From: Halorubrum cibi | GTDB taxonomy: Archaea; Halobacteriota; Halobacteria; Halobacteriales; Haloferacaceae | Direction of reading: 5' to 3' | NCBI RefSeq assembly: GCF_900182635.1 | Contig: NZ_FXTD01000002.1 | Location: forward strand, 62,001 to 126,000 | DNA: 64,000 nt | In this document: positions 17,670 to 26,027 of the stretch, in pieces | Position numbering within the stretch: position 1 is the stretch's first letter | Layout of the letters: every line of letters starts with the position of its first letter | Program-made: the position numbers and the translations under genes | Notes under the pieces: model-generated | The model's input: the letters and a program-made list of their open reading frames with translations, nothing else | What the model was told of the DNA's origin: nothing | Database searches by the model: none

Positions 17670-17774
17670 GTATCGGTTCATACAGCCAAGATGTTCGTGA
17701 GGGATCCCCACGAGAACGCTCCCCGTGACCCTTGTGTTTTTCACGGCCGGCGTCCACGGCTCACCCGAGAGACC

Positions 17775-18071
17775 GTGTCGACCGAGTGCCCGCGCTGTGG
17801 ATCCGCGCTGACGACGTTCACGCTCGGCGGGGCCGAGGCCGTCGGCTGTGACGCCTGCGGCTACGCCGGCGTCGAGGTCGACCACTCCGGCGAACCCCGC
17901 CTCGTCGAGAGCTGGGAGGAGGCGCTCGAACGGTTCGGCAGGGAGATCGAGGACGGCGGGGAATCGGAACGGGAGAACGCGGACGAGATGGAAGCGGAGC
18001 GGGAGAACGCGGACGATGAAGACGCAGACGCGACGGAAGGGGACCGCGAGAAGACGGAGCGAGAGGAGTAA
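17775..18071 (+). CDS. Zinc-ribbon protein with acidic repeat tail
   Basis: A 98-residue protein starting at GTG 17775 (VSTECPRCGSALTTF). Two CxxC pairs, CPRC near residue 5 and CDACGY near residue 26, form a zinc ribbon of the zf-TFIIB type often found in small haloarchaeal regulators. The rest is a highly charged helix; ERENADEMEA and ERENADDEDA are two copies of a ten-residue unit encoded by a 30-nt period (17971 and 18001). The next gene starts 3 nt after the stop, so it heads an operon. Confidence 0.78.
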   Translation: MSTECPRCGSALTTFTLGGAEAVGCDACGYAGVEVDHSGEPRLVESWEEALERFGREIEDGGESERENADEMEAERENADDEDADATEGDREKTEREE

Positions 18072-18074
18072 CGC

Positions 18075-18845
18075 ATGCCACCGATCGAGATCACCGACGA
18101 CCACCGAGAACGCATCGAGCGCCTGCGCGAGGAACTGGCCGACCGACACGCCGGGCCGTACGCGACGGTCGGCACCGAGGAGGTGCTCGGGTACCTGCTC
18201 GACCTCGCCGACGCCGTCGACGACCCGGACCGTTCGGCCGACGCCGACCGCCTGGCCGGCCGGGGGGACGGCTCGAACGCGACCGGCGACGGCGACGGGG
18301 ATCGCTCCCCGTTCGACCGCGAGGCGGCGCGCGCGGCGCTCGAAGAACGCAACCGGCGACACGGAGACCCCGAGGACGCGGACCGCTCGGACTTGTACTC
18401 CATCGCCGCCGAGTTCGACGTCTCGGGCCGCAGCGACATGACCAAGGGTGAACTCGTCGAGGCGATCCTCGACGCGGCCGCCGAGCTGGCGGTCGATCCC
18501 TTCGCCCGCGTCGACGTTGCGGTCCCCGACGCCGCGGACGGAAGCGGCGACGACGAGACGGAGTCGGCGGCGACCGATCCGGCGGACGACGAGAGCGCGG
18601 ACGACGACGGGGCGGGCCCGGAGGGTGCCGGCGACGACACGGCGGGCGCCGCCGACAACGAGGCCAACGATGCCGACGGCGGTGCCGGGCAACTGAACGC
18701 GATGATGAGCCTGCTCGACACTCACGACGACAAGTGGCGGAAGGGCGACGGCGACGCGCGCTACGAGGTCGAACTGCCTGACGGAAGCGTCGAGACGGCC
18801 CGCACCAAGGACGACGTGCGGGCGCTGTTGTTCCGGAACTACTGA
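18075..18845 (+). CDS. Acidic protein with Rho-N/SAP-like helical motif
   Basis: A 256-residue acidic protein of unknown function. Residues about 102-132 (DLYSIAAEFDVSGRSDMTKG plus LVEAIL) look like the Rho N-terminal or SAP-type helix-extended loop-helix that can bind nucleic acid. The region 150-205 is a disordered Asp/Gly/Ala run. The conserved C-terminus has LNAMMSLLDTHDDKWRKGDG and ARYEVELPDGSVETARTK, ending in RALLFRNY, a small beta domain. It sits 3 nt from genes on each side in an operon with the zinc-ribbon and CdpA-motif proteins. Confidence 0.72.
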   Translation: MPPIEITDDHRERIERLREELADRHAGPYATVGTEEVLGYLLDLADAVDDPDRSADADRLAGRGDGSNATGDGDGDRSPFDREAARAALEERNRRHGDPEDADRSDLYSIAAEFDVSGRSDMTKGELVEAILDAAAELAVDPFARVDVAVPDAADGSGDDETESAATDPADDESADDDGAGPEGAGDDTAGAADNEANDADGGAGQLNAMMSLLDTHDDKWRKGDGDARYEVELPDGSVETARTKDDVRALLFRNY

Positions 18846-18848
18846 TCC

Positions 18849-19151
18849 ATGGGACTGATCACCACGCTCCGCAGATGGATCGGCGGCCTCCTCGGTTCGG
18901 AGCCGGAGGAACCGGACGACGCGACGGACGAGGAGACGGCGGAGTCGGAGCCGGAGGAACCGGAGGACGACCGGCTCGACCCCGATGCCGTGACCGAGAC
19001 CCGGTCGACCGCGACCGACGACGCGGTCGACAAGCTCCGGTCGGTTCGGGAGGAGGCGGCCACGGAGGAGGCGACCGGCGACCGAGAATCGGTTGATCCC
19101 GCCCTCGGCGACGACGATCAAACCGACTCCGCCGGCGACGGGAAGCGTTAG
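18849..19151 (+). CDS. Small protein with amphipathic N-terminus and CdpA-tail-like motif
   Basis: A 100-residue protein. Residues 1-16 (MGLITTLRRWIGGLLG) would form an amphipathic membrane-binding helix with Leu/Ile/Trp on one face and Arg on the other. A long acidic linker follows. Residues 49-64 (TETRSTATDDAVDKLR) match the tail of the CdpA-like protein encoded nearby on the other strand. The end is acidic and probably disordered. The design, a membrane helix plus a short linear motif, suggests an adaptor, but this is inference. It is 3 nt after the preceding gene. Confidence 0.68.
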   Translation: MGLITTLRRWIGGLLGSEPEEPDDATDEETAESEPEEPEDDRLDPDAVTETRSTATDDAVDKLRSVREEAATEEATGDRESVDPALGDDDQTDSAGDGKR

Positions 19152-19175
19152 GTTCCGAGGGCCGAAGGGATCGAC

Positions 19176-19631
19176 ATGACCATCGATCAGGAACACGTCG
19201 CGCGGACGATCGAACTCGCGGAGGAGGCGGTCGAGGACGGAAACACCCCGTTCGGTGCGCTGTTGGTCGTCGACGGCGAGGTTCGACGGGAGGCGAAGAA
19301 CACGACCCTGACCGACGACGACGTCTCCGCTCACCCGGAGCTGAAGCTGGCGCGGTGGGCCGGTCGCGAGCTCTCGGCCGAGGAACTGGCCGACTGTACG
19401 ATGTACGCGAGCACCGAGCCGTGCCCGATGTGTACCGCCGCGATCCACTACGCCGGGATCGGCCGCGTCGTCTTCGGGGTTGCCGGCGAGACGCTCCACG
19501 AGCTCACCGGCGGGGCGATCCCGATCCCCGCCGCCGAGGTGATCCGGCGAGCGGACGGCGAAGCGACCGTGGAGGGGCCGATCGCGACCGAGGCCGCGAT
19601 GGCGGTCCACGAGGCCTTCTTCGGAGCGTGA
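19176..19631 (+). CDS. Nucleoside/nucleobase deaminase, cytidine-deaminase fold
   Basis: A 151-residue zinc deaminase. The zinc site is H53 with proton-shuttle E55 in SAHPELK and C83/C86 in EPCPMC, the order typical of guanine deaminase and tRNA-adenosine/cytosine deaminase relatives. The motif is HPE rather than the more common HAE. NTPFGALLVVDG near residue 23 is the usual substrate loop. The substrate cannot be named. Its stop overlaps the GTG start of the kinase gene (GTGA), so the two products are probably made together, perhaps in nucleoside salvage. Confidence 0.9.
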   Translation: MTIDQEHVARTIELAEEAVEDGNTPFGALLVVDGEVRREAKNTTLTDDDVSAHPELKLARWAGRELSAEELADCTMYASTEPCPMCTAAIHYAGIGRVVFGVAGETLHELTGGAIPIPAAEVIRRADGEATVEGPIATEAAMAVHEAFFGA

Positions 19632-20641
19632 CGGGTGGGACCGAGGACGACCACGACCCGCCCCGCGTCACCGCCATCGGCGCGGCCGCGGTCGACGAGT
19701 GGTACGCCGTCTCGAACCTCCCGGAGCCGGACGGCGGGGCGTACGCGAGCGAGGTCGAGACCGCCCCGGGCGGGGTCGGAGCGAACGTCGCAGTCGGCCT
19801 CGACCGGCTCGGCCGCGACGTCGGACTCGTCAGCCGGGTCGGCGACGACGAGTACGGGGACCTGGCGCGTTCGTGGCTGGCCGAGAGCGGCGTCGACGGG
19901 TCCCGGGTGGCGGTCGGGGACGAACCGACGACGCGCTCCGTGATCCTCAGCGCGCCGGACGGCGAGCGCGCCATCGTCACCGCCGGCGAGAGCTTCCGCG
20001 AACTCCGGCTCGATCCGCCGACGCTCGAGTCGATCGTCGCGAGCGAGGTCGTCTTCATCACGGCGTACGCGCCCGACCGGGTCGCGCGGGCGGTCCTCGA
20101 TCGGGTCCTCGACGTACCCGAATCCGACCGCCCCGCGCTCGTCTTCGACCTCTCGGGGCCGGTCGAGGAGCTCGCCGGGCGCGGGACCGAGCCGGAGACG
20201 GTCTACGGCTACCTCCACCGCGCCGACCTCTTCGTTGCCGGCGGCGTCGCCGCGCCCGCCTACTTCGGCGGGCGCGAGGCGGCGATCGACCGGCTCAGGG
20301 CGGTCCGCACGCCTTCCGTCGGCCCCGCGGTCCTCACCCACGGCGCGGACGGGATGACCGTGGTCGCCGAGGGCGAATCGACACGGATCGACGGGTTCGA
20401 CGTCGACGTCGTCGACACGACCGGGGCGGGTGACGCCTTCCTCGCCGGACTGATCGACCGGTGGCTCCTGACCGACCGCGAGTCCGCGGGCGGGCGAGAT
20501 CGGACTGACCTGCTCGACGCCGTCCGGTTCGCCGCCGCGGTCGCCGCGATCAACTGTACGGAGCGGTTCACGCAGACCGGACTTCCGACTCGCGAGGCGC
20601 TCGAGGCGTTCCTCGCGACACGCGACGTCGATCTTCGGTGA
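19628..20641 (+). CDS. PfkB-family carbohydrate or nucleoside kinase
   Basis: A 337-residue ribokinase-type kinase. The N-terminal signature GGVGANVAVGLDRLG near residues 50-64 and the C-terminal catalytic and anion-hole motif DTTGAGDAFLAGL near 264-276 are both clear; the aspartate in GAGD is the catalytic base. The start is GTG 19628, coupled by GTGA to the deaminase; longer versions of the frame run through the deaminase gene and are rejected. Pairing with a deaminase points to nucleoside or ribose salvage, though sugar specificity is not readable. Confidence 0.9.
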   Translation: MTGGTEDDHDPPRVTAIGAAAVDEWYAVSNLPEPDGGAYASEVETAPGGVGANVAVGLDRLGRDVGLVSRVGDDEYGDLARSWLAESGVDGSRVAVGDEPTTRSVILSAPDGERAIVTAGESFRELRLDPPTLESIVASEVVFITAYAPDRVARAVLDRVLDVPESDRPALVFDLSGPVEELAGRGTEPETVYGYLHRADLFVAGGVAAPAYFGGREAAIDRLRAVRTPSVGPAVLTHGADGMTVVAEGESTRIDGFDVDVVDTTGAGDAFLAGLIDRWLLTDRESAGGRDRTDLLDAVRFAAAVAAINCTERFTQTGLPTREALEAFLATRDVDLR

Positions 20642-20680
20642 TCGATCTCGTAGGGCCCCTCGTCGTCGGTCGGGCCTCGT

Positions 20681-21235
20681 TCACCCGTCTCCGAACGAGA
20701 TCCGAACCGCCTCGCCCGCCTCGAGGTCGCCGGCGTCGACGACGTCGTCACCCGTCGCGAACCCTCCGTGGAGGTGTTCGTAGCTCCGGTCGACCGCCTC
20801 GACTATCACCTTGGTGTCGCCGACGACCGGCATGAAGTTCGTGTCACCCTCCCACCGGGGGACCACGTGTGTGTGTAAGTGATCGACGGAGCCGCCGGCC
20901 GCCCCGCCGCCGAGGTTGAGGCCGGTGTTGAACCCGTGGGGGTCGACCGCGCGGCGCGTGGCCGCGAGGGTCGCGGCCTTCAGCCGGGCGTGGTCGAGCA
21001 TCGTCGCGTCGTCGAGGTCGGTCCAGTCGCGGACGTGGGCGTCCGGGATCACCATCGCGTGTCCGGGGTTGTACGGCGCGTTGTTCAACAGCACGTAGTT
21101 GTGATCGCTTCGCGCGACGACGCGGGCCTCGCGGGCGTTCTCGCGCCCGGGAAGGACACAGAAGGGACAGCCGTCGATGGGGTCCTCGTCGCGTTCGACC
21201 CACTCGATCCGCCACGGGGCGTAGATCTGGTCCAT
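20681..21235 (-). CDS. HIT-family nucleotide hydrolase or transferase
   Basis: A 184-residue histidine-triad protein. The catalytic motif DHLHTHVVPRW near residue 113 has the H-x-H-x-H core. A CPFC pair near residue 20 with downstream histidines forms the zinc site found in GalT/HIT and Ap4A-phosphorylase-like proteins. NAPYNPGHAMVIP is the substrate strand. It probably cleaves nucleoside phosphoramidates or dinucleoside polyphosphates. ATG 21235 is preferred to GTG 21244 because the family begins at MDQIYAPWRIEW. It converges on pfkB with a 39-nt gap. Confidence 0.92.
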   Translation of the reverse strand: MDQIYAPWRIEWVERDEDPIDGCPFCVLPGRENAREARVVARSDHNYVLLNNAPYNPGHAMVIPDAHVRDWTDLDDATMLDHARLKAATLAATRRAVDPHGFNTGLNLGGGAAGGSVDHLHTHVVPRWEGDTNFMPVVGDTKVIVEAVDRSYEHLHGGFATGDDVVDAGDLEAGEAVRISFGDG

Positions 21236-21314
21236 GGTCGACACTCGGCGTGCCGACGCTTCAAGGGCGGCGATCGGTGTCGCCTCCGGGATGACCCGAG
21301 GCCGTCCGAGACGG

Positions 21315-22184
21315 CTAGGAGTTCACCGACTCGAGATACGTCGTCACGACCATCCGTCCCTTCCGGGTCAGCGCCGCGCCTCCCTCGCCGTCGACGACGA
21401 GTCCCGACTCCCGAAGCGAGTCGAGGATCATCGACGTCCGAGTGGCGTCGCCGGTGACGACCTGCGAGACCGACGCCTCGCCCCCGGCCGAGTATATCGA
21501 CACGAGGACCTCCAGTTCGTCCTCGGTCGGGTCGAGCTCCTCGACCTCGGTTTGGACCTCCTCGTACTCGAGCCTGATGTACCGACCCAGCACGTTGAGG
21601 GTCCGCTCGTCGGGGACCGTGACGATCGACGTGACGGTCCGGCTCTCCGGAACGTGCCGGAAGACGAGCGCCGGCCGCCGCTTTCCGGCGAGCGTTCGGG
21701 TCGTACGGTCGTAGTCTATCACCGTCGAGAGGTCCACCGAGAACGGCTCGTCGGTCCCGACGAAGCCGATCTCCCCGGGCGACAGCGACAGCCTCGCCTT
21801 TCGGTCCGTCGCGTCCGTGACTCGCCCGCCTACCTTCGCCGGGTGCCGGACGGTCACCGTCACGTCCCGCAACAGCGCCTTGAACAGGACCCGGATGAAC
21901 CGATCCATGTCGTCCGGCTCGCCCTCGACGAGGGCGGTCGAGCGCGTCCCTCCGCGTTCGTACGCGAGCGTAACGCTGTCGCTGAAGAACGATCGGAGGT
22001 CTCCCGGAACGGTCCCGACGACCACGTCGAACACCCTCGAGAGCGGCGCCGTCGTTCGCGTGTCGCCCGTCACGAGCACGAGTCGGCGCTGACTCAACAG
22101 CACCCGGCCGCGGACCGGCTCGTCTCCCCCGACGTCGGACGTGTGTACCCGCCCGACGAAATCGGCCACCACCGATTCCTCCAT
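21315..22184 (-). CDS. cheF: CheF-type archaeal chemotaxis adaptor protein
   Basis: A 289-residue protein I recognise as CheF (DUF439), the adaptor that links the CheY chemotaxis response to the archaellum switch in haloarchaea. Pattern evidence: start ESVVADFVGRVH, middle RVLLSQRRLVLVTGD and SPGEIGFVGTDEPFSVDLS, and a C-terminal winged-helix-like part DELEVLVSIYSAGGEASVSQ. No other chemotaxis gene is adjacent, although a CheY-like gene occurs at 49.5 kb. ATG 22184 is supported by a GTATTTAGG box 23-31 nt upstream; upstream in-frame codons look noncoding. Confidence 0.8.
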   Translation of the reverse strand: MEESVVADFVGRVHTSDVGGDEPVRGRVLLSQRRLVLVTGDTRTTAPLSRVFDVVVGTVPGDLRSFFSDSVTLAYERGGTRSTALVEGEPDDMDRFIRVLFKALLRDVTVTVRHPAKVGGRVTDATDRKARLSLSPGEIGFVGTDEPFSVDLSTVIDYDRTTRTLAGKRRPALVFRHVPESRTVTSIVTVPDERTLNVLGRYIRLEYEEVQTEVEELDPTEDELEVLVSIYSAGGEASVSQVVTGDATRTSMILDSLRESGLVVDGEGGAALTRKGRMVVTTYLESVNS

Positions 22185-22206
22185 CGACCGCGATTGGGGG
22201 ACCTCC

Positions 22207-22215
22207 GTATTTAGG
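22207..22215 (-). promoter_or_regulatory. TATA element of the cheF-like gene
   Basis: CCTAAATAC on the minus strand, 23-31 nt before ATG 22184; it supports that start and a leaderless mRNA. Confidence 0.5.
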
Positions 22216-22405
22216 CTTACCCGTACCGTCTCAAAACTGATATTCCATCGAGCACCGAGACCATCATCGACCCGGTACTCCCCGGAGTCGCGGGAGCCGT
22301 GGCCCCCGCTCCTCGGAGTTTCGGCGAACGGGCGTCGGGTCACTCGTTGTCGAGCCACGGGAGGAACAGCAAAGCCTAATGAGGTGGGGGTTGAACTCAC
22401 GGCTG

Positions 22406-22795
22406 ATGCCCACTGTAGAATACCTCAACTACGAAGTGCTCGACGACCACGGTTGGTCGATGGACGACGATGACCTCTTCGAGGAGGCCGCCGACGCCGG
22501 CCTCGACGCGGAGGACTACGGATCCCTCGAGGTCAACCAGGGCGAGTACATCCTCGAAGCGGCCGAGGCGCAGGGCTACGACTGGCCCTTCTCGTGTCGC
22601 GCCGGTGCGTGTGCGAACTGCGCGTCCATCGTCAAGGAGGGCGAGATCGAGATGGACATGCAACAGATCCTCTCGGACGAGGAGGTCGAGGAGAAGAACG
22701 TCCGACTGACCTGTATCGGCAGCCCGGCCGCCGACGAGGTCAAGATCGTCTACAACGCGAAGCACCTCGATTACCTCCAGAACCGCGTCATCTAA
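22406..22795 (+). CDS. fdx: Haloarchaeal plant-type 2Fe-2S ferredoxin
   Basis: A 129-residue ferredoxin. The cluster ligands are in CRAGACANC near residues 63-71 and the distant Cys of [10 protein letters not shown] near residue 102. The acidic N-terminal insertion ([20 protein letters not shown]) is the halophilic addition known from Halobacterium ferredoxin that aids solubility in salt. The protein carries electrons for 2-oxoacid:ferredoxin oxidoreductases in the cytoplasm. ATG 22406 gives the standard length. A strong hairpin follows at 22908-22933. Confidence 0.96.
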   Translation: MPTVEYLNYEVLDDHGWSMDDDDLFEEAADAGLDAEDYGSLEVNQGEYILEAAEAQGYDWPFSCRAGACANCASIVKEGEIEMDMQQILSDEEVEEKNVRLTCIGSPAADEVKIVYNAKHLDYLQNRVI

Positions 22796-22907
22796 CCACA
22801 CCGGGTCTTCCCGTGCGACCGCACGGATCGACCTCGATCGCGCCGAAACCTCCCCGTCACGTCGGTGGCGTCCCGTCGGATCTCTTCGGGTCGCCCCGTC
22901 TCGACCT

Positions 22908-22933
22908 GCCGATCCCGGACACCCGGGATCGGC
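22908..22933. terminator. 11-bp perfect hairpin between convergent fdx and M20 genes
   Basis: GCCGATCCCGG (22908-22918) pairs with CCGGGATCGGC (22923-22933) around the loop ACAC. It is symmetrical in the gap between convergent genes and could end transcription from either side. No U-run follows, so function is inferred. Confidence 0.5.
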
Positions 22934-22948
22934 GGGCGAGCACTTCCG

Positions 22949-24133
22949 CTACTCGATGAACGCTCGGACCACGTCCTCGAGGACGTTCCTCGCGACGTCG
23001 GCGTCGGCGAGAGCGATCGACTCGTCGACCGTGTGCGCCTGATCGAGGTCGCCGGGCCCCCACGTCACCGCCGGAATCTCGGCGTCGTTGACGAAGTTCC
23101 GCGCGTCGGTGGCGGCCTCGATCCCCCACGGCTCGCCGACGCCGCCGTCCGCGCCGACCGCCTCCGCGGACCCGTCACGGAGGCTCGTCGCCAGCGGGTG
23201 ATCGACCGGGATCGACGAGGAGGCGTACGTCTGGATCCGCGTCCACGTCGTCTCGACGCCGTGTTCCTCCCGCACCCGATCGAGTAACGCCTCGACCTCG
23301 GCGTCGACCGCGTCCGGATCCTCTCCGGGGAGCACCCGCCTGTCGAGGACGAGTTCGGCGTGGTCCGGGATCACCGCGAGGTTCGAGTCGGTCCCCGCCT
23401 CGATCTCGGTCACCGTCGCGAACGCGCCGCCACAGAGGGAACCCTCGCGCTGGCGGAGGTCGGCGTCGTACTCGTCGATCGCATCGAGCAGCGGCCGCGC
23501 CTCGTCGATCGTGTTCGTCCCGGCGTCGGGCTGGCTCGCGTGCGTCGCCATGCCCTCGACGGCGATCCGGTAGACCGAGAGCCCCTTAGTGCTCGTCGCG
23601 ACGCGGAAGTCGGTGGGTTCGAGCACGATCCCGTAATCGCCGTCGAAGCCGCGTTCGAGGAGGGTCCGGGTGCCCGGGTCGGCGGTCTCCTCGCCCATCG
23701 CCGCGTGGACGACGACGGAGCCCGACAGCGAGCCCGATCGGATCTCGGGTGCCAGGTCGCGGGCGACGAGCATCGCGAGCGCGACGCCGGTCTTCATGTC
23801 GGCGCTTCCTCGGCCGTAGAGCCGACCGTCTTCGACGGCGCCCCCGTACGGATCGGTCGTCCACGCCTCGGGATCGCCCGCCGGAACCACGTCGAGGTGA
23901 CCGTTCAACACGACGGTCGGCCCGTTCTCACCCACGCGCGCGCCGACCTGCGGCCGGTCCGGGTCCGGCTCCTCGAGCAGCGTCGCGTCGATCCCTTCCT
24001 CACGGAACCAGTCGGACACGAACTCGGCGGCCGCGCCCTCGTTTCCGGGCGGGTTCTCCGTGGGGATCCGCACGAGGTCGCAGGCGAGACGCTCGAGTTC
24101 CGCCGAGCGTTCCGAGGCTGAACGCTCACTCAC
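22949..24133 (-). CDS. M20-family zinc metallopeptidase/deacylase (ArgE/DapE type)
   Basis: A 394-residue M20 enzyme. Metal motifs are NGHLDVVPAG near residue 76, GRGSADMKTG near 105, and the Glu pair in AAMGEETADPG near 138. A dimerisation domain follows (residues about 180-290, ending at VLPGEDPDAV). The family removes acyl groups from amino acids such as N-acetylornithine, N-succinyl-DAP, or lysine intermediates. The start is GTG 24133. No arginine or lysine gene is next to it; the dap operon is 35 kb away, so DapE is possible but not shown. Confidence 0.87.
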   Translation of the reverse strand: MSERSASERSAELERLACDLVRIPTENPPGNEGAAAEFVSDWFREEGIDATLLEEPDPDRPQVGARVGENGPTVVLNGHLDVVPAGDPEAWTTDPYGGAVEDGRLYGRGSADMKTGVALAMLVARDLAPEIRSGSLSGSVVVHAAMGEETADPGTRTLLERGFDGDYGIVLEPTDFRVATSTKGLSVYRIAVEGMATHASQPDAGTNTIDEARPLLDAIDEYDADLRQREGSLCGGAFATVTEIEAGTDSNLAVIPDHAELVLDRRVLPGEDPDAVDAEVEALLDRVREEHGVETTWTRIQTYASSSIPVDHPLATSLRDGSAEAVGADGGVGEPWGIEAATDARNFVNDAEIPAVTWGPGDLDQAHTVDESIALADADVARNVLEDVVRAFIE

Positions 24134-24346
24134 GAGCCGTCACCCGAGCGGAAGTCGTCACGTTCGGTCGGGCGAGTCGATCTCCGTCGCCGCTGATCGG
24201 CGGGTCGTGTGCGCTCATCGTCTTCGATTCGCGAGCGACGGTCGATAAAGCCCTCGGGCGGCGAGCGGGCGTCGGCGAAGCAACCGAGCGGGACGGACGG
24301 CGGGATCGGAGACGATCCGTCGGCGGCGGCCGAAGCGGGTCGATCG

Positions 24347-24416
24347 TTTAAGTAGGTGCGTACAGACACGAGTAGACATGCGTGTTCCTCGCTCGAACGG
24401 TGACGCGACGGGAGGG
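24347..24416 (+). promoter_or_regulatory. Promoter and leader of the CorC/HlyC gene with short uORF
   Basis: TTTAAG at 24347-24352 is a likely TATA element that would start transcription near 24376. ATG 24378 opens a 16-codon frame that ends at TAG 24426-24428, overlapping the main ATG at 24422. A GGGAGGG Shine-Dalgarno-like run lies at 24410-24416. This leader therefore allows leaderless translation of the short peptide followed by coupled restart at the main gene. Confidence 0.4.
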
Positions 24417-24421
24417 TCGCG

Positions 24422-25744
24422 ATGGTAGACTTCGTCGTCTCCGGCTCGCGCCTCCTGCTCGCGCTGGTGTTGGTCGTCGTGAACGGTTTCTTCGTCGCCT
24501 CGGAGTTCGCGTTCGTCCGGATCCGCTCGACGTCGGTCGAGCAGCTCGTCGAGGAGAATCGCCCCGGCGCGGACACGCTCGAGGAGGTGATGGCGAACCT
24601 CGACAACTACCTCGCAGTGACGCAGCTCGGGATCACGCTCGCCTCGCTCGGTCTGGGGTGGGCCGGCGAGCCAGCCGTCGCCTCGCTCATCGAACCTCTC
24701 CTGGAGTCGGTGCTCCCGGCGAACCTCATCCACTTGGTGGCGTTCGCGGTCGGATTCAGCTTCATCACGTTCCTCCACGTCGTCTTCGGCGAACTCGCGC
24801 CGAAGACGATCGCGATCGCGGAGGCCGAGCGGCTCTCGCTCTTCGTCGCGCCGCCGATGAAGCTCTGTTATCTCCTGTTTTACCCCGGGCTCGTCGTGTT
24901 CAACGGGACGGCGAACGCGTTCACCAGTCTGATCGGCATCCCTCCGGCCTCCGAGACCGACGAGACGCTCGACGAACGTGAGATCCGCCGAGTGTTGGCT
25001 CGGGCGGGCGAGGCGGGCCACGTGGCCGACGCGGAAGTGGAGATGATAGAGCGGGTGTTCGAGACGGACGACACCCCCGTAACCGAGATCATGGTCCCGG
25101 GGCCGGACGTGGTGACCGTCCCCTCCGACGCCTCGATATCGGCGCTTCGAGAGACGATCCGTGAGGTCGGACACACGCGCTATCCGGTTACCTCCAGCGA
25201 CGGAGAGGAGGTCGTCGGCTTCGTCGACGTCAAGGACGTCCTGGTCGCGAGCGACCCGGACGGTGACGGAACCGCGACGGCCGGCGAACTCGCACGGGAG
25301 GTGGTGCTCGTCCCGGAGACGACGACGGTCGCCGAGCTCCTCGTGCGGTTCCAGGACGAGCACCAACAGATGGCGGTCGTGATCGACGAGTGGGGCGCCT
25401 TCGAGGGGCTCGCGACGATCGAGGACGCCGTCGAGGCGGTCGTCGGCGATCTCCGGGACGACTTCGATCTCCACGAGCCCTCGATCCGGCGATCGGGCGA
25501 CGACGGCTACGAGATCGACGGCGGCGTGTCGCTGTCGGCGGTCAACGACACGCTCGGCGTCGACTTCGAAAGCGCCGAGTTCGACACCGTCGGCGGGCTG
25601 GTGCTGGACCGACTCGGTCGACCGCCCGAGGCCGGTGACGTCGTTCCCGAGGACGGGTACACGATCGAGGTGCTGGCGGTCGACGGCGCGCGCGTCTCGA
25701 CGGTCCGGATCCGCAAGGAGGAGTCGTCGGACGGAGAGACGTAG
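24422..25744 (+). CDS. CNNM/CorC (HlyC-type) membrane protein with CBS pair
   Basis: A 440-residue membrane protein. Residues 1-180 form the DUF21/CNNM membrane domain with about four hydrophobic segments and FGELAPKTIAIAEAERLS. The cytoplasmic CBS pair covers about 200-330 (ITEIMVPGPDVVTVP, VDVKDVLVA, HQQMAVVIDEWGAFEGLATIED), and residues 350-430 are the CorC_HlyC beta domain. Homologues take part in Mg2+ and Co2+ transport or efflux; the specific ion here is unknown. A GGGAGGG lies 6 nt before the ATG. Confidence 0.93.
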   Translation: MVDFVVSGSRLLLALVLVVVNGFFVASEFAFVRIRSTSVEQLVEENRPGADTLEEVMANLDNYLAVTQLGITLASLGLGWAGEPAVASLIEPLLESVLPANLIHLVAFAVGFSFITFLHVVFGELAPKTIAIAEAERLSLFVAPPMKLCYLLFYPGLVVFNGTANAFTSLIGIPPASETDETLDEREIRRVLARAGEAGHVADAEVEMIERVFETDDTPVTEIMVPGPDVVTVPSDASISALRETIREVGHTRYPVTSSDGEEVVGFVDVKDVLVASDPDGDGTATAGELAREVVLVPETTTVAELLVRFQDEHQQMAVVIDEWGAFEGLATIEDAVEAVVGDLRDDFDLHEPSIRRSGDDGYEIDGGVSLSAVNDTLGVDFESAEFDTVGGLVLDRLGRPPEAGDVVPEDGYTIEVLAVDGARVSTVRIRKEESSDGET

Positions 25745-25843
25745 CGTCTCGCGATCGGTCGATGCGCCCCTACGCGGGACGCTCACACGCCCAACCACGA
25801 GTCGTAACGGTTATCAGTCGAAACGGGATACGTGAGGGTGCGT

Positions 25844-25917
25844 GTCCGGGTTAGGGTAGTGGACTATCCTTCAGCCTTGTGGAGGCTGAGACGCGGGTTC
25901 GATTCTCGCACCCGGAC
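25844..25917 (+). tRNA. trnH: tRNA-His (anticodon GTG)
   Basis: The acceptor stem TCCGGGT (25845-25851) pairs with ACCCGGA (25910-25916). The anticodon stem CAGCC/GGCTG encloses loop TTGTGGA with anticodon GTG at 25879-25881. The T arm GCGGG-TTCGATT-CTCGC ends at 25909. The discriminator base is C73 (25917) and a G at 25844 is encoded at position -1, both identity features of tRNA-His. CCA is not encoded. No intron is seen. It lies between the CorC-type gene and the convergent TRAP permease. Confidence 0.94.
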
Positions 25918-26027
25918 CTTCTGAGGAACGGAGTGACGAAGAAAGCCGGAAGCCGGGGATCGATCGGAGAGGACACACGCAGCGAAGCGAGCGGGTCCGA
26001 CCGTGGGTCGTGGTCGAGAACGGTGTC

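Noticed and set aside
19355-19627. Longer PfkB frame running through the deaminase gene
   Set aside because: It overlaps the complete deaminase out of frame and reads arginine-rich; GTG 19628 fits the domain and coupling.
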